DNA from: Protopterus annectens | Taxonomy: Eukaryota > Chordata > Ceratodontiformes > Protopteridae | Direction: 5' to 3' | Length of the DNA: 64,000 nt | NCBI RefSeq assembly: GCF_019279795.1 | Contig: NC_056750.1 | Coordinates: 827,268,501-827,332,500 of the forward strand | Shown here: positions 10,933-21,496 of the stretch, in pieces | Layout: each line of letters starts with the position of its first letter | Position numbering within the stretch: position 1 is the first letter of the stretch | The notes under the pieces: model-generated | Seen by the model: only the letters and a program-made list of their open reading frames with translations | Database searches by the model: none | What the model was told of the DNA's origin: nothing | Position numbers and translations under genes: made by a program

Positions 10933-11545
10933 TGATGACCTCCCTGCTTAGTTTAGAAGAAGCATATCAGCGTCAAGCGGGAATGGAAATCAAATCAGAA
11001 GTAGACAAAAATTAGGCACCAACTGAATGTGCCAAAAAACAAAAGAAAGACTATAAGGTGAAGGATCAGATGAGAAGGCAGGAAATGTGGAAAAACCATA
11101 ACTGTCATGCCAAGTACAGAGATCTCTTAGAACAACCTCAAGCTGACCGAGATTTGATGTAGGAATGACTAAATAGAAGTGAACTGAACCCAAAAGATGA
11201 AATGCTAATTTCAGCCCAGGATAGAGGACTATGATGTTCACATAGGTTTACAAAACCTATTGAAAACAGAAAAGAAACAGTGTATATTACATGGGATGAC
11301 ATATTACCAACAGTTCTAAAAAATAAATGTGAGAAAAACAGATATAGTAGTTCATGAAAAAATACAAAAGTAGCATTGATCATTGAACTTGTTACATCAA
11401 GAGACTGCAGTGTCTTATGAAAAGAGAGATACAAAGTAATAAAATACCAGGATCTATGGGTAGAAACAATGTGGAAAAAACACACCCAAACAGTTCCAAC
11501 AGAAGTAGAAGAAGCAAAGGGTCTAACAAAAAATACATTTGTACT

Positions 11546-12540
11546 TAAATTATGCAGCAGTGTCTTTATTTTGTCTTTATTTGTTCCTTCTTCCTCTCAT
11601 ACAATTCATTTTCTAGGTCTCTCATGTTATCACTTCCTTCTTCATACCTTTTTTCAAAATCTTTCATGATGTCTCCACATTCTGGTTTATTTCTTATATT
11701 GTCTTAATTTTTACTTCAAAAACATGTTGTATTTTTCTTTAAAAGCTACTTGCCAGTGTGTCCAACTCTTATATTCTCATTGTCATATGTTCTTCCCACA
11801 ACCTAAAACATTACTTTCCTCCTTAGAAGATATTCTCATATCTTCTCACAACGTAATACATTTATTTCCTGCTAATATTTTCATTGCCATGTGTTCCTCA
11901 CACAATCTAATACATTCATTTCTTACTTTTTTCCTATCTACCTATCTCACCAATTAATATTTTCATTCCTTTGGCTTCCCTTATTACCTCTTTATCATCT
12001 CCTAATACAGCCTATATTGTTCAATAATCTTAAAATTCCATACCTTCTACCCCAGCTGTCACTTCCTTCATATCATGTGAATACACCAAATAATCTATTT
12101 CAGATTTACATCCCCCTCAGTTCACCCACTCTCAGCTTTTTCCTATATTCAAAGCTCCAAAGTTAATCACTTCTTTCATTACCTTCACATCATGTGTCAA
12201 TTTCCCCTTTTCTTTTCTCACCTTAAAATTAATATCCCCTATCATGATTCACGACATATATACGTTTTTATTTCTTTAAACATTTCCTTCTCTCTGACAT
12301 ACTTATATATGCATATACTATTATTACTCTAACAAATGTTTCTCTTTTTCTTGCATCACATATTTCTTTTTATCAGTAACTCTTTCCCTTCTCCAGCTGA
12401 CCTTTTCTGCCACCTATTTTTTTCTTTCTTTTTTCTTTTTTTGGCAATTTCTTCTTCACTTGCCTCATCTGCATCGGATTCTTACTCACATATTCCTTCG
12501 GTGATATTTTCTACTGCCTTTCTTCTTTCTCATTTTCTTC
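11546..12540. other. Pyrimidine-rich DNA without an assigned feature
   Basis: About 1 kb dominated by T and C on the plus strand, with several TTTCTTTTT tracts. On the minus strand it would encode lysine- and glutamate-rich residues (for example NEKEERQ, VKKKLPKKEKRKKK). It could therefore be the charged part of the ORF fragment immediately to the right, but no conserved motif supports this. Nothing else is recognised. Confidence 0.4.
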
Positions 12541-13060
12541 TTCATCTATTCTTTCTTCTTCAATTAGTAGACAATCTAACAGAAAATGCCAAATGCATTA
12601 CATTTCCTACATATCAGCTTACAGTTCCTGGTAGTGTGCCCCTGCTACCCCCATTATCCAGATCTTACTTTTAATACATTTCTGAACCAAATGTTTCATC
12701 TCCATAATAAGACCAAGCTTTTGGCTGCCCCAGTATCTGACCATCCCCCCTAGTCCCACACCTATATTTTCTACCTCCTTGGTCTTACACATTTCTTCCA
12801 TCATATATTTTTTACATCATGTACTCTACTACAAACTGAAAGAAAAAGTCTTTAATTCAAATTCCTTCATGTCTAACATTCCAAACTGCAAATTTAACTT
12901 TCTTTTTAACTGCATAGCCAAGTTTTGAAATATAAAGCACTTCTGGGGTGATATTAAGTTCCTTTTTTCTACTTCATTAATAAATCTTTCCAGAAGAGAA
13001 AAACTTTCAAAACTCATTTCACAAAAATCCTCTGAACCTAAATGTATCAACACCCTTATG
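12540..13060 (-). pseudogene. Zinc-knuckle ORF fragment of an old retroelement
   Basis: On the minus strand a stretch near 12,560-12,640 reads GHTTRNCKLICRKCNAFG, the spacing of a CCHC zinc knuckle. Such knuckles bind nucleic acid in ORF1 or gag-like proteins. Upstream on the same strand, an open stretch at 12,829-13,053 reads LIHLGSEDFCEMSF and then alternating charged helices. The element family cannot be named: LINE ORF1 and gag-like origins are both possible. It is a broken fossil with no adjoining polymerase in this window. Confidence 0.4.
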
Positions 13061-13175
13061 TCATTATAATTTAAACATAATAACTAAATAATATTATCTA
13101 TAATATCATATCTATCTATATATACATTTAGTATGTCAACCATTCATTATATTATCATATATAGATGCATGTGTC

Positions 13176-13176
<1 letters not shown>

Positions 13177-13272
<96 letters not shown>
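13177..13272. repeat. (AT)n microsatellite
   Basis: About 95 bp of nearly uninterrupted AT dinucleotides, with one GCAT interruption near 13,235. It directly flanks the MITE-like element that starts near 13,275. Confidence 0.97.
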
Positions 13273-13274
<2 letters not shown>

Positions 13275-13732
13275 AAGCGCGGAATTCAAAATTCTGAAGC
13301 ACAGAGATTTTGAATTTACGCTTCCGCTGGTGCGGTGTGTGGATGTTTGGGTTTAATTTAGGTAAGTCTGTGTGTGTAAGTATGTTGGTTAGGGGCTTTA
13401 GTGTGAGTAAGTGTGTGTTGTGACTGTGATGTCTGTGTGTGAGGGACTGTAAGATGTGTGTGTGAGTTTCGTTTGTGTTTCTGTTTGTGCGATCTCAGAC
13501 TTAGAATATATAAGTAGGGGGATATGGGAGATATATGCAGTTTAGATGCATTTGTTTGATTGTGGGGAGGTTGTGTTTGTTTATGTGTGTACTGTATGAG
13601 TAGAGTAGTTTCGGGATTTTGAATTTCGCGGTTGTGTGTTTTCGGATTTGTGAGTTGTGCTTGGGTTTTCGACTTTGTAATTTCGAAATACTGAAATTAG
13701 GGATTTCAGTATGTCGAAATTACAAAGTGGAC

Positions 13733-13735
<3 letters not shown>
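13275..13735. mobile_element. MITE-like element with inverted repeats and terminal hairpin
   Basis: CGCGGAATTCAAAAT near 13,277 is inverted as ATTTTGAATTTCGCGG near 13,616, giving terminal-type inverted repeats. The interior carries GTGCGATCTCAGAC and ATATATAAGTAGGGGG, which also occur in the element at 10.56-10.93 kb, so the two are probably related. The right side ends in a strong hairpin (13,672-13,728). AT microsatellites abut both sides. No ORF of note is present. The superfamily is unknown. Confidence 0.45.
13672..13728. repeat. Near-perfect 26-bp hairpin
   Basis: Left arm 13,672-13,697 (CTTTGTAATTTCGAAATACT and on) and right arm 13,703-13,728 are reverse complements with one mismatch. 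The loop is 5 bases (TAGGG). This is far longer than expected by chance. Confidence 0.9.
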
Positions 13736-13778
<43 letters not shown>

Positions 13779-13841
13779 TTATTTATTTATTATATATATA
13801 TATATATATATTTATTTATTTATTTATTTATTTATTGATTG

Positions 13842-13888
<47 letters not shown>

Positions 13889-13905
13889 TGTTTATTTATT
13901 TATTG

Positions 13906-13949
<44 letters not shown>

Positions 13950-13963
13950 TTATTTATATATAT
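13735..13963. repeat. AT microsatellite with TTTA blocks
   Basis: Four AT tracts separated by TTTA tetranucleotide blocks. It spans about 230 bp and directly follows the hairpin. Confidence 0.96.
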
Positions 13964-14838
13964 GAGACATAACTGAACAAATCAAAAAATCGAATTAGAC
14001 CTCATCCAGCATAACTACTTGAACTTAAAAATAAAACACTCTTGCACCTCCACATGCACTGTTTTTTTTTGCTCTCTTTTTCTACCCTTCCTTTCACTCG
14101 GACAGCTGTGTCAGGGCCCATGTCCTTGCTGGGTCTGCCAACAATCCAATCCAATCCAATGACCACACATTTTACTTGGCCAGCAAAGATCCCAAGGATA
14201 TCCTGGAGTGTCATGCTGTCAATCATCTATCCAGAAGGGGTTATATTTTATGGACTACCCCCTGTTACTCCCCCCCTCCCTTTGTAAAGCTTGTTGGACA
14301 ATCAAGGGCAGAGAGTGCAGTGAAGACATGAGACATATCGTCCTCACTCCTGAGCAGTTCAGTCAAATTTCTACCCTATACCCCTGTTACAGATGTACCT
14401 AGCAACATACCATCTTCAGCTTCCACCAGACAGCAGCACAAGTGATAACCACAGGTCTATCCTCCCACCCCTGCATGGTAATGCCCATCCCTCTCTGCTG
14501 TTCTGTCAGTCACCCAAGGTGCTATTTGAACCTGGGTCACCTCAGCCATAGACAGGGCTTCTTCCTTCTATACCCCCTGCTAATTATATATACCAACTAC
14601 CAGGTCATGTGACAATGGGCAAAATTCAAATTCCCTAGTCCCCCCATTCTGTGATCTCACATACAATAAAAGCTGGTAATATGCATTCAACTGATTTTCA
14701 GACACTTGTACCAACTTCTTTTCCACTCAACCTTCTAACCTCTTGGCCAACTGTACATAACTCAAAAAGAAAGCGTGAAAGAGACTAAGATTAGATATAG
14801 ACATTTTCATGCAAGTGCACACACACTGCAAGTATAAC
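13964..14838. other. Unassigned sequence
   Basis: No coding region or repeat is confidently seen. A short tandem CCAATCCAATCCAAT lies at 14,146. Read on the minus strand, GGTTCAAATAGC near 14,525 resembles a Pol III B box, but no matching A box or SINE body is clear. The sequence AATAAAAG near 14,667 could be a polyadenylation signal of an unknown unit. Confidence 0.4.
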
Positions 14839-14891
<53 letters not shown>

Positions 14892-14941
14892 AGATTAGAT
14901 ATAGATGCATAGATATAGATAGACACACACACACTCTCAAA

Positions 14942-15002
<61 letters not shown>
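14839..15002. repeat. Two (AT)n microsatellites
   Basis: AT runs at 14,839-14,887 and 14,944-15,002, separated by a GATA/AGAC-rich spacer with (AC)n. The second run ends exactly where the L2-like LINE begins. Confidence 0.95.
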
Positions 15003-15007
<5 letters not shown>

Positions 15008-15186
15008 GAAATATTTCTAATTACTGTCCCATCACCATCCTACCTCCCATAACTAAAATCCAAGAGAAATGTATTCACCAACAACTCCAAAATCACCTTA
15101 CCACAAACAACTTACTATCCTACTGCCAGCATGGTTTTAGACCTAAACATAGTACTAACACAGCCTTAATATCATTTACTGACATT

Positions 15187-15206
15187 ATTCATCACCTTAA
15201 GAACAA
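15187..15206 (+). repeat. Target-site duplication, left copy
   Basis: ATTCATCACCTTAAGAACAA, identical to 15,437-15,456 on the other side of the SINE. It belongs to the LINE RT coding sequence. Confidence 0.97.
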
Positions 15207-15436
15207 CCCGCAGTGGTGGTGCTGCGGTAGCGTTGTCGCCTCACAGTAAGACGCTGTCCGGTTCGATTCTCAGCTAGAGCGTCTTCTGCATGGAGACAGG
15301 CGTGAATGGATGTACCTTCGTTGAAGGTTGTGCGTCAGGCCTGGCAAGCCAGTACGTAAAAATCAACTGACAATCATTAGTGGACCGGAGTTCCGCTGTG
15401 GCGACCCCTAACCGGGAAAAGCCGAAAGACACAAAC
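15207..15436 (+). mobile_element. DANA-like tRNA-derived SINE, 230 bp
   Basis: The 5' part is tRNA-like with an A-box-like TGGTGCTGCGGTAGCG and a B box GGTTCGATTCTC at 15,260-15,271. The 3' part reads CGTAAAAATC, then GAGTTCCGCTGTGGCGACCC and AAGCCGAAAGACA, very close to the 3' region of the zebrafish DANA SINE family as I remember it. It is inserted in the L2-like LINE and flanked by a perfect 20-bp target-site duplication. A second copy lies at 30.2 kb on the minus strand. Confidence 0.9.
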
Positions 15437-15456
15437 ATTCATCACCTTAAGAACAA
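15437..15456 (+). repeat. Target-site duplication, right copy
   Basis: Perfect 20-bp repeat of 15,187-15,206. The LINE reading frame resumes here with IHHLKNNGLL. Confidence 0.97.
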
Positions 15457-17020
15457 TGGTCTTCTAGTCTCAGCAATTTTCCTTGACATTTCAAAAGCAT
15501 TTGACACTGTCTCCCATCAACTTCTTCTAAGCAAACTTGCCACTTACAGTCTCAGTTCATCATCACTTACATGGTTTCATAACTACCTATCTCACCGTAA
15601 ACAGGCCACCAAATAGGAAAACAATCTCTCACCTCTACTGCCAGTATCCACTGGAGTACTCCAAGGGTCCACACAAGGACCCCTCCCCTTTATCCTATTT
15701 ACCAACAATCTGTATTCAGCAATCCAACTTGCTGCAATCATAAATTATGCAGACACTACATCCCTTATCTGGTCTGCCCCTTCCCACAAAGAACTTCAAG
15801 ATAAGACTCAAAAATAATTTCAGGAACTTGAAGCTTGCCTATTTAACCACAAACTCATTCTAAACCCTAATAAGACCAAGCTATAGATTTTCACAAACAA
15901 ACCCAGCAAACCCCACTCTCCACCACTCTTTATTCGCTCCGCCAATGGAACCAAAACTGAGCCTACAAACCACTCCAAACTCCTAGGTATAATAATAGAT
16001 GACAGGCTGAAATTTGACATACACGTTTCCCTAGCAATCAAAAAAGTCCATGCCAAACTCGGTGCTCTCTACTGGGCGGGACCTTTCCTAACCCATCAAG
16101 CCAGACTAGCCACAGCTAGATCTCAACTTCTATCTACCCTTCTCTACTGCTCACATATCATTACAAACTTGCGCAAGGCCATCCTAATAACCTAGAATCC
16201 TGCTACAGTAAAATAGCAAAGTTTGCCAATAACCATCCCCACAAATCTCATCATTGTTCTGCTCTCCAACAACTGCACTGGCTTGAACTCCACAACCAGT
16301 TAACATTAAACCAACTGACTTTCATGCACCAAATCATTCACAACCCCAGTCACTGCCCTGCACTTTCCACCCTGGTCCAACCACATGTCAATACCAGGTC
16401 CGTTGGAGCTTTGGACAGGCTAGTGTTAAAAATTACCAAGTCTCACAACTACCATGGTGACTCCCTCTATTGTATTAAAATAGCCAAGCTCTGGAATGTT
16501 CTCTCTCAACACATACAACCCCCCCCCCAACTATTCTTCCTTTAAAACAAAAACTAAAGAATATTTCAAATTCACCTGGCTCTGCCCCTGTAACTTCTCC
16601 CAGATATTTATTTTTCCTCCCAACCAGTACCTTCACAACTTCCTCTCCATATGAGTTATAATCTTTGGCACAAGGCCATTAGACCTTTAACTACTACAAT
16701 GATGGATGTATTTCTTTTGCTATGACTTATGTAACTATATAATGTTTCTTTGTCAGTCACGTTTGTTAATTATCTGTTTCTTGATTTTGTTTTGGTCTCT
16801 GTTGGTATTCAGTACTCGGTTATCCACAATTCTTTACATGATATGCTCTATGATTCCCTTAGTATACGTAACACAACTAATGTATACATTTTAGATCTTA
16901 CTAAGTTGTATTAATATCATTACTACTGCTTCTGGAGCTGTTCTCCTCGGGTATCCGCTCAAAACGGGCTCCACAGCCCAGTCGGATACTGCCCAGTTAA
17001 CAAATGTAAATAAATAATAT

Positions 17021-17085
17021 ATATATATACAGAGATGTGTGTGTATATACAGAGAGAGACATACATAAAGAAGTACATGTGTGTG

Positions 17086-17142
<57 letters not shown>

Positions 17143-17145
17143 AGG
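17021..17145. repeat. Mixed AT/GT microsatellite with poly-T
   Basis: An interrupted TATACAGAGA/GTGTGT region is followed by about 40 bp of (AT)n at 17,088-17,127 and then about 14 T. It follows the A-rich tail of the L2-like LINE and probably grew from it. Confidence 0.9.
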
Positions 17146-19085
17146 TATATAGAATTGTTGACAAGCAAGAGTGGGGTGCTTCTCAATACAGGTCTGTGCC
17201 ACAGCAGGACTTTATTGAGAGCAGTTACAATGTACAAAGCCCAGATTTAATGCTAACAAATACCAAAAAATGAAGTAATGACTAAAGAGCACAATGCAGT
17301 TCAGAAGCTTTAAGAAATGAGCAACTCACTCCAACACAATAACCTTGCCACAATGGTGAAGTCTGCATACTGCTCTCTTCCTGCATATAAATGGTATAGC
17401 ATCTCAGTCACGTGCACATTTTATGGTCATGTGGTGCAACACCCACCTGACTGCATTATCTGCTGGCATCCTGATGTAAACCGTAGACCTTGCACGGACA
17501 TGAACATTAAGCATCTAGCATACTACCCCCCCCCCGCATTCTCTGGGCTAGCGTGCCACATAAAACAGTATGTAAACTGCAACTGCATTGTATGCACTTA
17601 TATAACACCTCATGATCTGTTAGATATAGCAATCACCAACTGAGACTCCACTATGCTTTATGGATGACGTATAGTGCATAGTTTGCAGAAGTGTTCAACC
17701 GTACCGCAATGTTTACTACCCCACAAGCTGTCCAGACTTTGACCACAAAGCATCCCCTCCTGTGCACCCAGCTGACTCTGATTTTGTGAGTTAAAGCACT
17801 GCATATCACTTGCTTCTCTGTAGGGTATAAAGTGATGCTTTGCTATATGTCATTGTTACCATCTTACACAGCCATGTTTTGCCACATCAAGCAGCAGAAC
17901 ACCTCATTATACACTTAGCTAAATTTGTGCACAGTGCTGTCACTTACTGCATTCTTCATTTCACTGAGGTGGGCACTGAATGATGATGGACAGATGACTG
18001 ATTGTTTGAATTCAGCAACTTCCCCAGATCCCCATCTCAGAACATTAGCTCAGAGACTGTACTTTACTGAGAAGTCTAATAGCTGTCTGAAGACCACCCC
18101 AATATGGCATCAGAAATATCCCCCCATTTCTTATCTGTGTTGCAGTCAACAAGCTATTACACTTTAAATCTGCCACATTTGAGTCACCTATCAACAATAT
18201 GCCCCCTTCTCTGTCATTCTTATTAAGAGCTATTATCTCTTTGAGCCCTCCATGTGACACAGTGTGTCCTTTAGATGTTTATTTTTATATTAAAATCTCT
18301 GATTCATTTCTTTAAATATAGTGCTGCCAATGTTAACTACCCTGAGAGCCCTATAAGGTACCCTGTATGTTTATGTCATAGTCATGGTTTCCCTGTATGT
18401 CATGTTTCTGTTACTGCCAAACTGTCAGCAGATTGTTCTTCCATCATTGTCAATAGTTCATCTAGCTTTTAAGTCAGAATATGGGTAGGAGTACATTTCT
18501 TTTAATCTATTGGCATTCCCTATTTTGGTTTATAACACCAGTTATACAATAATGGATAACTGTTATTCCACTCAGCATGCCCGTTGTAAGTCAAGCATAT
18601 CCCAAAAGAAAAAAGTACAGTCATTTAACTATTGTTGAGCAGATGAACGTTCTGTTAAGATATGCTAAAAAAAATTATGTTCACCTATTTTAAGAGGAAT
18701 GGAGTAAAATATGTGAAAACAATCAGGATACTCTTCCAAAATTTGCACAGTTAAAAAGTAGAGTTGTGCTAACATCACAGAACATAATGCTTTTCCTTAC
18801 CTGTCAACTGTACAGACTTTAACAGAATGTCCCTCACGTTTCTCATGTGTTTGCCTTATCCCTCATTATCCCAGTAATGCTGCCACACTTCCCTAATGTC
18901 TAAATAATTAAAAAAAAAAAAAGACAGAGTCAAACTGACATCGGTAAGCTTTCTTCTATGCCAGCTCTCTGGCACTGCACTGACATCCTGTGCAAGTGTG
19001 CGAGTGTACATACCATTCATATGCGCAGTGCATCAATAAATCAGGAAGGTGACGAAAGAACACTTAAGTGCCATTATACTGTAGC
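17146..19085. other. Unassigned, mostly unique-looking sequence
   Basis: No family-level homology recognised. The longest open frame is 108 codons (17,317-17,643), without recognisable domains. A 10-base C tract is at about 17,527. There are no tandem repeats or inverted ends. I cannot say whether it is host intron, intergenic DNA or an old element. Confidence 0.4.
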
Positions 19086-19091
19086 ACCCAT

Positions 19092-19281
19092 TCCAAAAGA
19101 CCTGCTTTCAGTGTAAGTTATCACTTAAATTGAGAGCAGGCTGACAACAGGTGTTTTGGAATCTGGTCTCCGTAGTAAGCCTGTTTGTATATAGGTCTTA
19201 CACCGAATTAACTTAATTACACTGACAGCAAGTCTTTTGTAATCAGGTCAGACTTACACTGAGAGCAATTCTTTTGAAATC
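19092..19281. mobile_element. Foldback (MITE-like) sequence 1
   Basis: TTCCAAAAGACCTGCTTTCA at 19,092 (28-bp arm, ending GTGTAAGT at 19,119) is inverted at 19,254-19,281 with four mismatches. Partial extra copies of the same word lie between (TTTTGGAATCTGG near 19,153; ACACTGACAGCAAGTC near 19,220). It looks like a decayed palindromic non-autonomous element. Confidence 0.5.
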
Positions 19282-19292
19282 TGGCCCAGAGG

Positions 19293-19331
19293 TATTATTT
19301 AAGAAAGGTAAGTAATTTCTTTCTTAAATAA
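19293..19331. repeat. Small hairpin between the two foldbacks
   Basis: ATTATTTAAGAAA is inverted as TTTCTTAAATAAT across an 11-13 base loop. Confidence 0.6.
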
Positions 19332-19339
19332 TGTCATTG

Positions 19340-19461
19340 TAGCAATAATCTACTCCTAGATGAAGGTATCACAGGATTCGCCCACGCTTGGCTTCATTAT
19401 TGCACCACACCAACCGTGGGTAAATCTTGTGATACCCACACCCACTTGTGGTTTATTGCTA
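19340..19461. mobile_element. Foldback (MITE-like) sequence 2
   Basis: Inner arms 19,365-19,391 (GGTATCACAGGATTCGCCCA onward) and 19,410-19,436 are inverted, 27 bp with four mismatches. Outer arms TAGCAATAA (19,340-19,348) and TTATTGCTA (19,453-19,461) are perfect. Two nested pairs of arms in the same symmetry suggest a palindromic element rather than a chance hairpin. No ORF is present. Confidence 0.55.
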
Positions 19462-20990
19462 AAATAATTCACAAGATTAGATAGCATGTTATTTAATAAA
19501 TAAAAGTTTTATCAAATAAATATTTCCTGTGTTAATTTCAAATTAATTCAAGTTACAGTGTTGATAAGATTAGTTTATTTTTCATGTTTTTTGTTGAAAA
19601 CTTGACATTTCATTTATGTTTTATGTTTGTGTCGGTTTACTTCAGAATTGTGGTTAAATATTTTGCACTATATTACTTCGAACTATAGTTTCTGTGTTTT
19701 TTTGTGATCACAGTTCTGCAGGCAAGAACCAGAATGGAGTTTCAGTATAAAAGGTGTTTACCTTTTCTTTGCAGTTGTACGACTGTGTAGTTAATATATT
19801 TATGTAAGGGGTACAGAGAGTACTTGTCATTAAAAAAAACTCTTTCTATATAATAATCTTTCAAAGTGTATTTTCTGGTAGGGCTGCATAGTTTCAGTGA
19901 TTTATTTTCCTCTGTAAGAGATTTGTTGATGTCCCCTTTCAGTGCTTTGAGAGATGAATCTGGGAGAGTCATTTTAGGAAATTATTTTGGCTGCAAGGCT
20001 TTGGAAGAAATCTGTAATTCCAGCCAGTTTGTGATTCTCTAGAGTTTCCTTGCTCCTTTATCTGTTTAAAACTTTCATTTAAAGGCTCACTGCTGTTTTT
20101 TTGCTGTGATAAACATCTGTGCAGTGTTTTTCTGCCTAAGTAGTGTAGGTGGTAGCTGTAGCATTGTCCATATTCAGGCTTGTGTTCTGGGCCTAGCTGT
20201 TTGTTTGCAGAGGCTGTGTGTCTGAGCACGTGTTCCAAGCCATCTTAGTTTAGCAAAAGCCATTTTGCATTTCAGTAAGAGTGTAGTATTTATGGTCATT
20301 GGCTGATTGGGGATATCTGGACTACAGCTTGGAGTAAGCATCTCATTGGTTCTTTTGAGTTTTTATTAAAGTTGTTTCAGGTTTCAACTTTCTGTTACTT
20401 AAGAAGTTACCTTGTGAGTGTTTCTGCCATTTCACACAGAGCTAATCAGAAGAAGGGCACTGAGCAAAACTCTGATCTGTGATATATAACATTAAGTATC
20501 CTGTTTTTTGCTTATTTTTACTATTTATTACTTATTATATATATTTATAGCACTTTTATCATCTGCTACATACTTTTTACTGTATTTTATAGCTATAAAC
20601 TAATCTTTACAGTTGTACTAAATTTGTCTGCTTCTCAGGGCCTGATAAATAAGGTTTTTACTGTCAAACTGTTTGTAAATCTTTTCTAGCTAGTTTCACT
20701 GTGTGTGAGGTATTAACTAGAAATTTTCTCTATTTGTTAAACATCTGTTTGTGTTTGCTTGTTCTGATTTCCTGCCAAGGAGTGTATCATATAACTGAGT
20801 TTCCCACCCTCTCTGCCTATTGGTATCTTGTTCTTTTACTTGTTGGCTTTGCAGTTGCCCACCCCTACTGTAAATTTAATATGGAATACTCCTCCCAGCC
20901 TAGTGTCATTAGCTCATTCTACCTAATACAGAGAGAACATTTGAGAAGGCCAACCCACTTAGTTTCTTAACCTTGAATTATCTTCTGCTC
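19462..20990. other. Unassigned AT-rich sequence
   Basis: No recognisable gene or element. Minus-strand ORF 19,969-20,238 (89 codons) and plus-strand ORF 20,701-20,970 (89 codons) show no known motifs. The last few hundred bases could already be 5' UTR of the LINE that follows, but I see no boundary. Confidence 0.35.
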
Positions 20991-21046
20991 CTCCTTTCTC
21001 CCTTTCCACTTTACTAAATAAAAAAAATTCTAAGCTTGTTTCCTGC

Positions 21047-21369
21047 CTTTCCTATAACTAGTCTAGTCCAGATACAGATTTGCTGTATCCAGGACTATTT
21101 GTAAGCTTCTGAGCCCCCCAAACCTTTAAGTGTTGGAGGGAAGCCTTCTAGTTTATCAGTGGGAATGGTAAGCACTAGGTAGCCTATCTACCACAAGAGG
21201 ATTAGTTTCTGGCCCAGAAATTGTAGTATATTGGCCGTTTGGGCAGTGTTTCCATCTCTTTCAACTTTCTGGTTTAAAAGCCCGCATTTGCACTTTTCCC
21301 ACCTTTCCTGTAACTAGTCTAATCCAGATACAGATGTGCTGTATCCAGGACTGTTTGTAAGCTTCTGAG
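21047..21369 (+). repeat. Direct repeat in the LINE 5' region
   Basis: CCTTTCCTRTAACTAGTCTA, continuing for 68 bp to GTAAGCTTCTGAG, occurs at 21,047 and 21,302, 255 bp apart. Each copy includes GATACAG...CTGTATC, which can fold. Repeated 5' UTR monomers often carry LINE promoters, but no promoter is shown here. Confidence 0.8.
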
Positions 21370-21496
21370 TGGTGCCAAAGTCTGTTCTTCAAATTTTCCC
21401 GTAGAGCTATTAGTTCTCTCCTCTTCTGCACTTTTACTAACTTATTAGTCTAGCACTTTACCAGACTTTTTGTAGCAATTATTGTAGCACACAAAA

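Larger units (their letters stand above)
9370..11545 (+). mobile_element. R4/Dong-like LINE, decayed, with nested insertions
   Basis: A LINE of the R4/Dong type (restriction-like endonuclease group). Recognisable blocks in order are: TFWRSIYEDPDEGYKDAE near 9720; EPASHLENYRPIICLQTIYK near 10,200-10,250; NLSMAWRDYKKDYTFLTL (RT motif A region; AW.DYKKAFD in the family) at 10,385; SLLSLEEAYQRQAGMEIK near 10,935; LNRSELNPKDEMLISAQDRG near 11,170; and TKVALIIELVTSRDCSV then KVIKYQDLW near 11,360-11,460. The last block corresponds to the C-terminal restriction-like endonuclease (PDIVV...D...EKYQDL in relatives). The RT middle, including motif C, is missing between 10.58 and 10.93 kb. Many stops and frame changes are present. 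Confidence 0.7.
15003..17020 (+). mobile_element. L2-like LINE, 5'-truncated, plus strand
   Basis: Begins inside the RT: (N)[11 protein letters not shown]-type wording near 15,020, then QHGFRPKHSTNTALISFTDI. A SINE interrupts it at 15,207-15,436. It resumes with LVSAIFLDISKAFDTVSHQL, LTWFHNYLSHRKQ, a degraded STGVLQGSTQGPLPFILF, ..IINYADTTSLIWSA (YADT where YADD is expected), NPNKTKL and HSKLLGIIIDDRLKFD. The 3' UTR runs to about 17,018 and ends TCCGCTCAAAACGGGCTCC, CCAGTCGGATACTGCCC, AACAAATGTAAATAAATAA. Assignment to L2-like is by RT style and an A-rich TAAATAA tail, not by a database match. Several stops and a mutated motif C make it inactive. Confidence 0.75.

Noticed and set aside
14440-14620. 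tRNA-derived SINE on the minus strand
   Set aside because: Only a B-box-like word (GGTTCAAATAGC) is seen; no A box, tail or second copy.
15207-15290. A functional tRNA gene
   Set aside because: It has A and B boxes but no tRNA cloverleaf; it continues into a SINE body and is flanked by a target-site duplication.
17317-17643. 108-codon ORF as a host gene
   Set aside because: No recognisable motif, no splice context and no compositional support.
17146-17700. An LTR of a retrovirus-like element
   Set aside because: No matching second copy, primer-binding site or terminal dinucleotides could be seen.
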